In this document: positions 42,846 to 51,637 of the stretch, piece after piece
Position numbering within the stretch: the stretch's first letter is position 1
How the letters are laid out: the number at the start of each line of letters is the position of its first letter
Origin: Kitasatospora sp. NBC_01266
Lineage (GTDB): Bacteria > Actinomycetota > Actinomycetes > Streptomycetales > Streptomycetaceae
Assembly (NCBI RefSeq): GCF_036242395.1
Contig: NZ_CP108458.1
Location: 7,502,001 to 7,566,000 of the forward strand
DNA: 64,000 bases
Reading direction: 5' to 3'
The notes under the pieces: generated by a model
The model's input: only the letters and a program-made list of their open reading frames with translations
What the model was told of the DNA's origin: nothing
Databases searched by the model: none
Program-made: the position numbers and the translations under genes

Positions 42846-44128
42846 GTGCCCCGACGGTGCACCGGTCCCCGCCGCGCCCGGCGGCCGGGCGTGGCAGCGG
42901 ACTGCTGCCCGCCCTGCTGCGCGAGGTCGGGTTCCGCCGCTACTGGACCGGCCTGACGGTGTCCGCCCTGGGCGACCAGGTGTCGGCCATCGCGCTGCCG
43001 CTGATAGCCGTCCTCGCGGTGCATGCGGGCGCCGCGCAGATGGGGTACCTGGCGGCGGCGACCTGGTTACCGTACCTGCTCTTCGCGCTGCCGGCCGGAG
43101 CCTGGGCGGACCGGCGGAGCCGGCGGCGGCGGGTCATGATCGCGGCGGATCTCGGCCGCGTCGCGCTGATCGCCACCATTCCGCTCGCCTACGCCTTCGA
43201 CGCGCTCACCCTGCCGCAGCTCTACCTGGTGGCGCTCGGGGTCGGCACGCTCTCCGTCCTCTTCGATGTCTGCAACGCCCAGGTCTTCAACTCCCTTGTG
43301 CCTTCGGCTCGGTACGTCGAGGGGAACTCGCTGGTCAGCGGTAGCCGGGCGATGTCCCAGATCGCCGGGCCGGGCATCGGCGGCCTGCTGGTGCAACTCC
43401 TGTCGGCGCCGCTCGCGCTGCTGGCCGACGCGCTCTCGTTCGCCGCCTCGGCCCTGTGCCTGTCCCGGATCGCGCCGATCGAACCGCCCGGTGAGCGCCG
43501 GACACGCGGCCAACTCGCCGAAGGCGGACGGTTCATCGTCCGCTCGCCGATCATGCGGGCCGCGCTCGCCAGCACGGCCACGGTCAACTTCTTCACCTTC
43601 ATGGTGGCCGCGCTGTTCGTGCTCTACGCCACCACCACGCTGCACCTCGCTCCCGGGCTGCTCGGCGCGGTCCTGGGGGCCGGCTCGGTCGGCGGGCTCC
43701 TCGGGGCGCTCAGCGCGGGTGCGCTCACCAGGCGGATCGGCCTGGGCGCGACCTTCCTGCTCGGCAGCATCGCCTTCCCCGCCCCGCTGCTGCTGATCCC
43801 GGCGGCGCACGGGTCCACCCTGATGGTCCTCGGCTTCCTCTTCGCGGCGGAGTTCGTCTCCGGGCTCGGTGTGATGTGGCTCGACATCGCGGCGGGCTCG
43901 ATGTTCGCCGCGATCGTCCCCGACCAGCTGCGGTCCCGCGTGAGCGGCGCCTACCGGATGGTCAACTACGGTACCCGGCCGCTCGGTTCGCTGGCCGCCG
44001 GAGCGCTGGCCGGCGCGATCGGGCTGCGTCCCACGCTCTGGATCGCGGTCGGCGGGGCGCTGGCCTCGTTCCTGTGGCTGCTGCCCTCGCCGGTGCCGCG
44101 GCTGCGCGAACTGCCGGGTAAGGACTAG
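42842..44128 (+). CDS. MFS drug-exporter-like transporter with a TTA codon
   Basis: This 428-residue membrane protein of the EntS/MFS_3 type has about 12 hydrophobic helices. It has the loop 2-3 motif PAGAWADRRSRRRR, the inner VFNSLVPSARYVEGNSLVSG, and the mid-protein IGGLLVQLLSAPLALLADAL. It would export a small molecule under control of the overlapping ArsR gene (GTGA junction). Codon 76 (43067-43069) is TTA, so translation should depend on the bldA tRNA and be delayed to late growth. The partner compound is unknown; the NRPS product is 5-10 kb away but no link is shown. Confidence 0.9.
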   Translation: MSAPTVHRSPPRPAAGRGSGLLPALLREVGFRRYWTGLTVSALGDQVSAIALPLIAVLAVHAGAAQMGYLAAATWLPYLLFALPAGAWADRRSRRRRVMIAADLGRVALIATIPLAYAFDALTLPQLYLVALGVGTLSVLFDVCNAQVFNSLVPSARYVEGNSLVSGSRAMSQIAGPGIGGLLVQLLSAPLALLADALSFAASALCLSRIAPIEPPGERRTRGQLAEGGRFIVRSPIMRAALASTATVNFFTFMVAALFVLYATTTLHLAPGLLGAVLGAGSVGGLLGALSAGALTRRIGLGATFLLGSIAFPAPLLLIPAAHGSTLMVLGFLFAAEFVSGLGVMWLDIAAGSMFAAIVPDQLRSRVSGAYRMVNYGTRPLGSLAAGALAGAIGLRPTLWIAVGGALASFLWLLPSPVPRLRELPGKD

Positions 44129-44161
44129 ACCACTGCGGATCCGGCGGGCCAGACTTTCGCC

Positions 44162-47113
44162 ATGGGCGACATGACGGCTCCACTGGGGCGTGACGAGGTC
44201 CTGGCCCGCTGCGGGGCGGGGTTGGCCGGTGGCGGGGGAGTGCTGGTGACCGGGCCGGCCGGGATCGGGAAGACGGTGCTGCTCGACGCCGTGCAGGCCG
44301 AGGCGGCCCGGGGCGGGGCGCTGGTGCTGCGCAGCGACTCGGTGGCGGGCGAGGCCGGGTTGCCGCAGTTGGCGCTGTACGACCTGTTCGCCGGAGCGCG
44401 CGCCGAGTTGGCGGCCATGGACGCGCCGGCCATGGACGCGTCGGCCATGGATGCGTCGGCCGACTCGGTGGAGCCGCTCGCCCCGCACCTGCGGGCCGCG
44501 CTGGACGTGGTGTTGCTGCGGGCGCCCGCCGATGACCGGGCGGACGGGGAACTCGCGCTCCGGGTGGCGGTGCTGGAGCTGCTGCGGCTGCTGGCCGCGC
44601 GGCGTCCGGTGCTGCTGGTGCTGGACGACGCGCACTGCCTGGATCCGGCCAGTGCGCGGGTGCTGGCCTTCGCCGCGCGGCGGCTCGGTGGAGAGCGGGT
44701 GCGGGTGCTGGCCGCCGAGCGACTCGCGGCGGGGGCCGAGCCCGGCTGCCTCGATCTGCTCCCCGCGCCCGGGACCGAGCTCGCGCTCGACCCCCTGCCG
44801 CCCACCGTCCTCGGGGAGTTGCTGCGCACCCGGGGCGGCCTCGGTCCGGGGGACCCGGTCGCCGAGCGGATCGAGGCGGCCGCCGGTGGCAATCCCGGAC
44901 ACGCGCTCGACCTGGCCCGGGCGGTGCGGCGCTCGCCCGTGCCGGTGCGCGCCGACGATCCGCTGCCGGTGCCGCGCGGGCTGCGCGAGCTGTTCGCCGA
45001 AGCGCTGCGGGCGCTCTCCCCGGACCTGCTGGGCACCCTGCTGCCGGTCGCGGTCGCCACCAGCGCGGGCCCGGAACGCCGTTGGCCCACCGGCCCGGCA
45101 CTCCGCGAGGCGCTCGCCGCCGGCCTGCTCGCCCGCGCCCCCGGCGGCGAGCCGTGCTTCGCGCACCCGCTGCTGCGCGAACTCGTGCACGCCGAGGCCA
45201 CGGTGGAGCAGTGCCGCCGGTGCCATGCCACGCTGGCCGAGCAGGTGGCGGATCCGTTGGAGCGCGCCAGGCACCGCGCGCTGGCCGACCCCGAGGCGGA
45301 ACCCGAACGCGCCGCCCAACTCGCCGCCGAGCTGGCCGCGGCGGCCGAGCTGGCCGTGCGGCGCGGAGCACCCGCCCAGGCCGCCGAGTTGGCCCAGTTG
45401 GCTGCCGAACGCACCCGGCACGAACCGTGGTTGGCCGCCGAGCGGCTGCTGGTCGCGGCCCGGCACGCGCTCGACGCCGGGCAGACCGACCGGGCCGAGC
45501 AGGCCTGCGCCGCCGTGCTGCGCGGCGCGAACCGGGCCGCCCGGGTCGGCGCCCGGCTGCTGCTGATCGAGCTGGCGGGCGGCGACCGGTCCGGTGTGCC
45601 CGCGCTGCTGGACGCCGCGCAGGCCGAGGCCGGCGACCTGCCCAAGCTGCGTACGGCCGTCCAACTGCACCGGGCCGAGCATGCCTTGAGCACCGGGCGG
45701 CGCGATCAGGGGCTGGCTGAACTGGCCGAGGCGGCCCGCCACGCGGAGCGCAGCGGCGACCTGGACCAGCAGCTGGAGGTGATCGCGCTGCGGGCCCCGA
45801 TCGAGATGCAGCTGCGGCCGGACCGGGTGCTGCCCGCGCTGCGCCGGGCCGCCGCCCTCGCCGCCGGCCTGCCGGGAGACTCGGGTCAGGCGAAAGACTC
45901 GGGGCGGCCGGGCGCGGTCGGCCTGTTGGACATCGGCGGCGAACTGCTGGGCACCGGCGCCGGTCGGCCGGGAGCCCTGGAACGTCCGGGAGCACCCGTC
46001 CGCCCGGCCCCCGCGCTGACCGCCGCCTCGATCCAGATCCGCAGCTGCCTGGTCGTCTGGCTGCTGCGGGCCGGTGCCGTCGGCGAGGCGATCGCGGAGG
46101 TCAACCAGCTGCGGGAGGAGGTCGAGCGCGCGGGCCGGGTCAAGGACCTGGCCAACGTCCTGCACCTGGTCGCCTCCACCCACGAGCGGGCTGGCCGCTG
46201 CGCCCAGGCGTACCAGGCGGGCCGGCTCGGCGGGCGGCTGCGCCGGGAGCTGGGCCCCACGCCGGCCCCGGGGCTGGTGCTGAGCGCCGCCGCCGAACTC
46301 AACGGCGGCACCGCCGAGTGCGCCACCGACCTGGCCACGGCCGCCGTGCGCGCCGCCGAGGCCGCGGGTGACGTCGAGTGGACCGCGTACGCCCTGGGCC
46401 TGCTCGGCCGCGCCGACCTGCTGGGCGACCAGTTCGCCCGGGCCGCCCAGCACCTGGGCCGCTGCCGCTCACTGCTGCGCGGCCTCGGCTTCACCGACCC
46501 GGCGCTCTTCCTGGTGGACGCCGATCTGATCGAGGCGCTGGCCCGGTCGGGGGCGGCCGGGGCGGCCGAGCGGGCCTGGCAGCTGCTGGCGGAGGCGGAC
46601 GCCGAGACGGCCCGGCTGGACCGGCAGGTGCTGCGGCTCGGCCTGGTCCGGGCCAGGGCCGTGCTGACCGCCCGCGACGGCGATCCGCGCGGCGCCGCCG
46701 ACGAGTTGCGTGCCCAGCTGCCGCCCGCCCACCCCTACCCGTTGGAGCGGGCCCGCGCGCTGCTCACCCTCGGCGACCTCGAACGGCGGGCCCGGCGCCG
46801 CGCCGCTGCCCGGGCGGACCTGCGGGCGGCCGGTGAGGCGTTCGCCGCCGCGCACTGCCTGCCCTGGCTGGCCCGCACCGAGGACCGGCTGGCCCGCCTG
46901 GACGGGCTGGACGGCGCCGGCGGCACGGGGCCGGCGCTCAGCGAGCTCGAGCGCCAGGTCGTCGCCCTGGTCCGGGACGGGGCGACCAACCGGCAGGTCG
47001 CGCTCGCCCTGCACGTCTCGGTGAAGTCGGTCGAGGGCACCCTGACCCGCCTCTACCGCCGGCTCGGGGTGCGCGATCGCGCCGGGCTGACGGCCTGTCG
47101 GCTCGCGCTCTGA
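44162..47113 (+). CDS. LAL-type LuxR-family transcriptional regulator
   Basis: This 983-residue regulator has an N-terminal AAA-like ATPase (Walker A GPAGIGKT at 31-38, Walker B VLLVLDDAHCLD near 150), a long TPR-like helical middle rich in Ala/Leu/Glu, and a C-terminal LuxR HTH (LSELERQVVALVRDGATNRQ, LHVSVKSVEGTLTRLYRRLG). Such large ATP-binding regulators often activate secondary metabolite clusters. It is 2 kb from the S53 gene and about 5 kb from hpgT, so it could govern the NRPS cluster, but a different unit lies between. Residues about 85-100 contain three copies of AMDA[P/S]. ATG 44162 is taken; ATG 44171 is possible. Confidence 0.9.
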   Translation: MGDMTAPLGRDEVLARCGAGLAGGGGVLVTGPAGIGKTVLLDAVQAEAARGGALVLRSDSVAGEAGLPQLALYDLFAGARAELAAMDAPAMDASAMDASADSVEPLAPHLRAALDVVLLRAPADDRADGELALRVAVLELLRLLAARRPVLLVLDDAHCLDPASARVLAFAARRLGGERVRVLAAERLAAGAEPGCLDLLPAPGTELALDPLPPTVLGELLRTRGGLGPGDPVAERIEAAAGGNPGHALDLARAVRRSPVPVRADDPLPVPRGLRELFAEALRALSPDLLGTLLPVAVATSAGPERRWPTGPALREALAAGLLARAPGGEPCFAHPLLRELVHAEATVEQCRRCHATLAEQVADPLERARHRALADPEAEPERAAQLAAELAAAAELAVRRGAPAQAAELAQLAAERTRHEPWLAAERLLVAARHALDAGQTDRAEQACAAVLRGANRAARVGARLLLIELAGGDRSGVPALLDAAQAEAGDLPKLRTAVQLHRAEHALSTGRRDQGLAELAEAARHAERSGDLDQQLEVIALRAPIEMQLRPDRVLPALRRAAALAAGLPGDSGQAKDSGRPGAVGLLDIGGELLGTGAGRPGALERPGAPVRPAPALTAASIQIRSCLVVWLLRAGAVGEAIAEVNQLREEVERAGRVKDLANVLHLVASTHERAGRCAQAYQAGRLGGRLRRELGPTPAPGLVLSAAAELNGGTAECATDLATAAVRAAEAAGDVEWTAYALGLLGRADLLGDQFARAAQHLGRCRSLLRGLGFTDPALFLVDADLIEALARSGAAGAAERAWQLLAEADAETARLDRQVLRLGLVRARAVLTARDGDPRGAADELRAQLPPAHPYPLERARALLTLGDLERRARRRAAARADLRAAGEAFAAAHCLPWLARTEDRLARLDGLDGAGGTGPALSELERQVVALVRDGATNRQVALALHVSVKSVEGTLTRLYRRLGVRDRAGLTACRLAL
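44413..44457. repeat. Three in-frame copies of a 15-bp unit inside the LAL regulator
   Basis: GGCCATGGACGCGYC repeats three times with two base changes and encodes (AMDAS)-like pentapeptides between the ATPase motifs. A 15-bp unit keeps the frame, so copy-number change would only lengthen a loop. Confidence 0.8.
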
Positions 47114-47184
47114 CGAGGTGCCGACAAGGGTCCGCCCTCAACAGGGCAAGTCCAGGGCAAGGGTGGCACTTTGACTTCGATTCA

Positions 47185-47213
47185 TTGACCGGCTTCAGGG
47201 TGCGGGCTACGTT
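47185..47213 (+). promoter_or_regulatory. Sigma-70 type promoter of the S53 peptidase gene
   Basis: TTGACC (47185-47190), a 17-base spacer, and TACGTT (47208-47213) form a near-consensus housekeeping promoter. It points at the peptidase gene 100 bases downstream. Confidence 0.6.
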
Positions 47214-47254
47214 TTGCGCTCAACCCGGGAAGTGCAGCCCCCACGCCTTCGCTC

Positions 47255-47297
47255 CCACCCCACCCCACCCCACCCCACCCCACCCCACCCACCCCAC
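47255..47297. repeat. (CCCCA)n tract, G-quadruplex-capable on the opposite strand
   Basis: About seven CCCCA units followed by slightly varied copies fill the leader between promoter and ribosome site of the S53 gene. The template strand reads (TGGGG)n, which can form stacked G-quadruplexes. This may affect transcription or repeat stability. Confidence 0.8.
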
Positions 47298-47312
47298 ACC
47301 AGAGGAATCCGC

Positions 47313-49007
47313 ATGGACGACCGCCATCCGGAACGCCGCACACTCCGCTCGCCCAGATCCCCCCGAACCCGCCCGCTGGCCCCGCTCGCCGTCCTCGGCC
47401 TGCTGGTCGCCTCCCTCTCCAGCGCCTTCACCACCCCCGCCGTCGCTCTCCCCACCGGCGCGGACGCGGTCACCGTGACGCGCTCCTGCGCCGTCCCCAG
47501 CCGCCCCGGCGAAGAGGCCTGCCTGGCGCTCAAGCGCACCGACCTCCACCAGAACGCGCTCTCCCCGCAGGCGACCCCCTCCGGCTACGGGCCCAGCGAC
47601 CTGGTGAGCGCGTACAACCTGCCCAGCGGTGGCGGCGCCGGCCAGACCGTGGCCCTGGTGGACGCCCAGGACGACCCGAACGCCGAGTCGGACCTGGCCG
47701 CCTACCGCGCCCAGTACGGCCTGCCGGCCTGCACCACGGCGAACGGCTGCTTCCGTAAGATCGACGAGAACGGCGGCGCCAACTACCCGACCGCCGACAC
47801 CGGTTGGTCCGGCGAGATCTCGCTGGACGTCGACATGGTCAGCGCGGTCTGCCCGAACTGCCACATCCTGCTGGTGGAGGCCGACTCGGCCAACATGTCG
47901 GACCTGGGCACCGCGGTCAACCAAGCCGTCGCCCAGGGCGCGAAGTTCGTCTCCAACAGCTACGGCGGCTCCGAGGACTCCTCGATCACCTCCGCCGACT
48001 CGGAGTACTTCGACCACCCGGGGGTGGCGATCACGGCCAGCGCCGGTGACTCCGACTACGGCGCCGAGTACCCGGCGACCTCGCAGTACGTGACCGCGGT
48101 CGGTGGCACCTCGCTCACCAAGGCCGCCAACGCGCGCGGTTGGAGCGAGAGCGTCTGGAACACCAGCGCCACCGAGGGCACCGGTTCGGGCTGCTCGGCG
48201 TACATCGCCAAGCCGTCCTGGCAGCACGACACGGGCTGCGCCAACCGGATGGAGACGGACGTCTCGGCCGTCGCCGACCCGGCCACCGGCGTCGCGGTGT
48301 ACCAGACCTACGGCGGCAGTGGCTGGTCCGTCTACGGCGGCACCAGCGCGGCCTCGCCGATCATCGCCTCGGTCTGGGCGCTGGCCGGAGCGCCGAACGC
48401 GGGCGACCGGGCCAACCAGTACCCGTACAACCACACCAGCAGCTTCAACGACGTCACCTCGGGCAACAACGGCTCCTGCTCGCCCTCCTACTTCTGCACC
48501 GCCGGCCCCGGCTACGACGGCCCGACCGGTTGGGGCACGCCGAACGGCACCAGCGGCTTCACCGCCGGGACGGCCGCCGAGAGCGTCACGGTGACCAACC
48601 CGGGCGGCCAGAGCAGCACCGCGGGCACGGCGGTCTCGCTGCAGGTCTCGGCGAGTGACTCGGCGGGCAAGGCGCTGACGTACTCGGCGACCGGTCTGCC
48701 GGCGGGGCTGTCGATCAGCTCCTCGGGTCTGATCAGTGGCACGCCGAGTGCGGCGGGGACCTCGAGCGTGACGGTGACCGCGAGTTCGGGCACCGCCTCG
48801 GGCAGCGCGGCCTTCGGCTGGACGGTCAGCACCGGCGGCGGGGGCGGCTGCGCGGGCCTGGCGGCCTGGAGCGCCGGCACCTCCTACGTGCCTGGCAACC
48901 AGGTCTCCTACGGCGGCCACAAGTGGCTCTCCACCTGGTACTCGACCGGCGCCACACCCGGGGCGCCGGCCTCCTGGTCGGTCTGGTCGGACCAAGGGTC
49001 CTGCTGA
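47313..49007 (+). CDS. Secreted S53 (sedolisin-like) serine peptidase with Ig-like and chitin-binding-like tails
   Basis: This 564-residue protein starts at ATG 47313 after GAGGAA. After a Sec signal (about 1-50) the peptidase domain begins almost at once (about 90-440): QTVALVDAQDDPNAESDLAA, SGEISLDVDMVSAVCPN with the catalytic E-x3-D pair, TASAGDSDYGAEYPA (oxyanion Asp), and VYGGTSAASPIIASV with the nucleophile Ser. The long inhibitory pro-domain of classical sedolisins is missing, as in many Streptomyces S53 proteins. An Ig-like domain (about 420-505) and a CBM5/12-type module (AWSAGTSYVPGNQVSYGGHK, WSVWSDQGSC) follow, suggesting attachment to chitin or cellulose. Confidence 0.92.
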   Translation: MDDRHPERRTLRSPRSPRTRPLAPLAVLGLLVASLSSAFTTPAVALPTGADAVTVTRSCAVPSRPGEEACLALKRTDLHQNALSPQATPSGYGPSDLVSAYNLPSGGGAGQTVALVDAQDDPNAESDLAAYRAQYGLPACTTANGCFRKIDENGGANYPTADTGWSGEISLDVDMVSAVCPNCHILLVEADSANMSDLGTAVNQAVAQGAKFVSNSYGGSEDSSITSADSEYFDHPGVAITASAGDSDYGAEYPATSQYVTAVGGTSLTKAANARGWSESVWNTSATEGTGSGCSAYIAKPSWQHDTGCANRMETDVSAVADPATGVAVYQTYGGSGWSVYGGTSAASPIIASVWALAGAPNAGDRANQYPYNHTSSFNDVTSGNNGSCSPSYFCTAGPGYDGPTGWGTPNGTSGFTAGTAAESVTVTNPGGQSSTAGTAVSLQVSASDSAGKALTYSATGLPAGLSISSSGLISGTPSAAGTSSVTVTASSGTASGSAAFGWTVSTGGGGGCAGLAAWSAGTSYVPGNQVSYGGHKWLSTWYSTGATPGAPASWSVWSDQGSC

Positions 49008-49052
49008 CCGGCTCCCGGCCGGGCACCGCGGGGGAGCGGTGACCTGACCGGA

Positions 49053-49096
49053 GGGCAACGGGTCGCGATGGTGGGGCCCATCGCGACCCGTTGCCC
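49053..49096. terminator. Bidirectional hairpin terminator, 19-bp perfect stem; left edge of the NRPS cluster
   Basis: Bases 49053-49071 pair exactly with 49078-49096 around TGGGGC. It separates the S53 gene from the convergent Hpg operon and so marks the probable left border of the biosynthetic cluster. Confidence 0.9.
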
Positions 49097-49139
49097 TGTG
49101 CGCGCTGTCGCCCGGTGCGCGCAGGTCGGCCGGTGAAGG

Positions 49140-50456
49140 TCAGTCGGCCAGCCGGTCGTTGATCAGCTGGTCGTTGATCAGCCGGGCCAACCGCCGCAGC
49201 CCTTCGTCTACCTGATCCGGCGTCAGCAGACTGACCGCCAGCCGCAGTTGCCGGCGTGCCTCGGGCGCGTCGGTGAAGTGGTGCATCGGGGTCCAGAGCA
49301 GCCCGTAGTCGCGCGCCGAGGTCTCCAGCAGCGCGTCGTCCACCTCGAACGGCACACTCACCACCAGGAAGAACCCGCCGCTCGGGGTGTTCCACTTGAC
49401 GCCCGAGCCGGCCGGGAACGCCTGGACCAGCCCGGCCAGCAGCCGGGCCAGGTTCTCCCGGTAGAGCGCGATCTCCCGGGCGTTGGCCCGCACCAGGCTG
49501 CCCTCGTGCTCCAGCAGCTTGCCGGCGATCACCGCCTGCGCGATCGGCGCGGTGTTCACCGTCAGCATGCTCTTCAGCTTGGCGAGTTCGTCGGCGAGCA
49601 GGGACTGCGTGCCGTCCGCCGCCGCGACCAGCTGGTCGGCGACCACGAACCCGACCCGGGCGCCCGGCAGTCCGGTCTTGGCGTACGAGCCGAGGTAGAC
49701 CACCTGGCGCCGCCGGTCCAGCGCCTTCAGCGTGGGCGGCCGGTCCTGCGGGTCGCTGGCGAAGACACCGTAGGGGTTGTCCTCCAGCAGCAGCAGGCCT
49801 TCCCGCTCGGCCAGTTCGAGCAGCGCGTGCCGGGTCGGCAGGTCCAGGCTCAGGCCCGAGGGGTTGGAGTGGTCGGCCAACAGGTAGCAGGCGCGCGGGC
49901 GCAGACCCTGGGCGCGGGCCCGGGCGACGGTGGCCGCGAGGTCCTCCAGGTCGATCCCACCGGGGCCGCCGGCCACCGTGAGCACCGGCATGTCCACCAA
50001 CTTGGCCGCGCCGGTCAGCCCGACGTAGGTCGGCGCCACGGCCAGCACGGCGTCCCGCTCGTCGCGCCGCAGCGCGCGCAGTATCAGGAACATCGCCTCC
50101 TGGCAGCCGACGGTCACCACGATCGACTCTGGGTCGACCGAGATCCCCTCGTCCACCGCCAGGTTGTCGGCCACCAGCTGGTGGATGATCCCCTTGGTGC
50201 GGCCGTACTGGAAGAACGCCCGCCGGGCCTGTTCCGGTGTCAGCTGCTGAGTCTGCGTCAGATGTCTTTCGTAGCGCTCGAGATAGCGCTGGATGTCGGA
50301 GATCTCGAAGAACTCCTCGTGCGGCCGCCCGGCGGCCAGCGAGAGTGCCTCGGGGTAGCGGTTCGCGACCTCGTTGAGGAAGTTCATCGACTCCAGGGCC
50401 GGGTCGGCGAGCGAGCCGTGCAGCTCCAGCAGGGCAAGGGTGGTCAGGTCGGTCAC
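49140..50456 (-). CDS. hpgT: Hydroxyphenylglycine aminotransferase
   Basis: This 438-residue PLP enzyme of fold type I closely follows the HpgT proteins of glycopeptide clusters: TLALLELHGSLADPALESMN, LAAGRPHEEFFE, FFQYGRTKGIIHQLVA, VTVGCQEAMFLILRAL, LLEDNPYG, and VVYLGSYAKTGLPGARVGF with the PLP Lys260. It transaminates 4-hydroxyphenylglyoxylate to L-4-hydroxyphenylglycine, typically with tyrosine as donor, which regenerates the precursor 4-hydroxyphenylpyruvate. GTG 50456 overlaps the hmo stop (GTGA), the last step of a coupled three-gene operon. The C-terminus contains a short duplication (LINDQLINDRLAD). Confidence 0.93.
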   Translation of the reverse strand: MTDLTTLALLELHGSLADPALESMNFLNEVANRYPEALSLAAGRPHEEFFEISDIQRYLERYERHLTQTQQLTPEQARRAFFQYGRTKGIIHQLVADNLAVDEGISVDPESIVVTVGCQEAMFLILRALRRDERDAVLAVAPTYVGLTGAAKLVDMPVLTVAGGPGGIDLEDLAATVARARAQGLRPRACYLLADHSNPSGLSLDLPTRHALLELAEREGLLLLEDNPYGVFASDPQDRPPTLKALDRRRQVVYLGSYAKTGLPGARVGFVVADQLVAAADGTQSLLADELAKLKSMLTVNTAPIAQAVIAGKLLEHEGSLVRANAREIALYRENLARLLAGLVQAFPAGSGVKWNTPSGGFFLVVSVPFEVDDALLETSARDYGLLWTPMHHFTDAPEARRQLRLAVSLLTPDQVDEGLRRLARLINDQLINDRLAD

Positions 50457-51637
50457 ATCGACTCCAAGCGGTGCGGACGGATGACGGTGCGCAGCGTACG
50501 GGCCTCGGCGGGGGCCGCGCAGCCGGCCAGCCCGAGTGCGTCGTCGAACTCGAGGGCCAGCAGGTCCAGCACCCGCCGCGCTCCGGCCTCGCCGTCCGTC
50601 GCCAGGCCCCAGATCAGCGGGCGGCCGACCAGCACGCCGTCGGCGCCCCGGGCCAGGGCCCGCAGCACGTCCAGGCCGCTGCGGATGCCGCCGTCGAGCA
50701 GCACCTGGCAGTCGTCGCCGACCGCGGCACCGACCGCCTCGCGGACCTCGCCGACCAGCTGCACCGCCGGTACCGCGCCGTCCAGTTGCCGCCCGCCGTG
50801 GTTGGAGACCACCACGGCGGCCGCGCCGGCCCGGGCGGCCAGCACGGCGTCCTCGGGGGCCAGCACCCCCTTGAGCACGATCGGCAGCCGGGTGAGGGTG
50901 CGCAACTCCTCGACATCCGCCCAGGTCAGGTCCGGGGCGAAGGCCAGGGCGGTGTGCGTGGCGACCGCCGAGCCACCGCCGTCGGTGCGGTGCGCGGCCG
51001 AGCCGGCGGCCTCGGTCAGGTTGGCGGCCACCACGTCGGACGGCAGCGCGAAGGCGTTGCGCACGTCGCGCAGCCGGCGGCCCATCCAGGGGACGTCCAC
51101 GGTCAGCACCAGCGCGCTGCAACCGGCCGCCTCGGCCCGGCGGATCAGCTCCAGACGGTGGCCCGGATCGCGCAGCCAGTAGAGCTGGAACCAGGTGTCG
51201 GCGCCGGTCGCGGTGATCTCCTCGATCGGATAGCTGCTCAGCGTTGCCGCGGTGAACGGCACGCCGGCCTGCGCGGCGGCTCGCGCGACGGCCAACTCGC
51301 CGTCGGGGTGGGCCAGTCGGTGGTAGGCGACGGGTGCCACGGCGAGCGGCAGCGCGGCCGGGGCGCCGAGCAGCCGGGTCGCGGTGGTCCGGGCGGAGAC
51401 GTCCCGCAGCATCCGCGGCACCAGGAAGATCTCCTCCAGCGCGGCGCGGTTGGCCCGCAGCGAGAGCTCGCCCCCGCTGCCGCCGGCCACGAAGTCCCAG
51501 ACTCCGGGCGGCAGTACGGCGCGGGCTTGGCGCTCGACGTCGGCCAGGCTCAGGGCGGCAGCGGCCGCGGTGCTCGCGGTGGTGTCGGTGGCGGTGCTCG
51601 CGGAGTCGGCGGCCGGGGAACCGCTGTTGCCGGTCAC
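50453..51637 (-). CDS. hmo: 4-Hydroxymandelate oxidase
   Basis: This 394-residue FMN-dependent alpha-hydroxyacid oxidase has ALSLADVERQARAVLPPGVW, PLAVAPVAYHRLAHPDGELA, FQLYWLRDPG, LTVDVPWMGRRLRDVRN, IVLKGVL (Lys256), VVSNHGGRQLDG (catalytic His280) and LLDGGIRSGLDVLRALARGA. It converts 4-hydroxymandelate to 4-hydroxyphenylglyoxylate, the second step of Hpg synthesis. The Ala/Thr/Ser-rich first 28 residues are an extension. GTG 51637 overlaps the hmaS stop. Context between hmaS and hpgT makes the specific role secure even though the family is broad. Confidence 0.93.
   Translation of the reverse strand: MTGNSGSPAADSASTATDTTASTAAAAALSLADVERQARAVLPPGVWDFVAGGSGGELSLRANRAALEEIFLVPRMLRDVSARTTATRLLGAPAALPLAVAPVAYHRLAHPDGELAVARAAAQAGVPFTAATLSSYPIEEITATGADTWFQLYWLRDPGHRLELIRRAEAAGCSALVLTVDVPWMGRRLRDVRNAFALPSDVVAANLTEAAGSAAHRTDGGGSAVATHTALAFAPDLTWADVEELRTLTRLPIVLKGVLAPEDAVLAARAGAAAVVVSNHGGRQLDGAVPAVQLVGEVREAVGAAVGDDCQVLLDGGIRSGLDVLRALARGADGVLVGRPLIWGLATDGEAGARRVLDLLALEFDDALGLAGCAAPAEARTLRTVIRPHRLESM

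Noticed and set aside
43067..46453. Open frame of 1128 codons on the minus strand across the MFS and LAL genes
   Set aside because: It crosses two well-supported plus-strand genes, lacks domains and has typical shadow composition.
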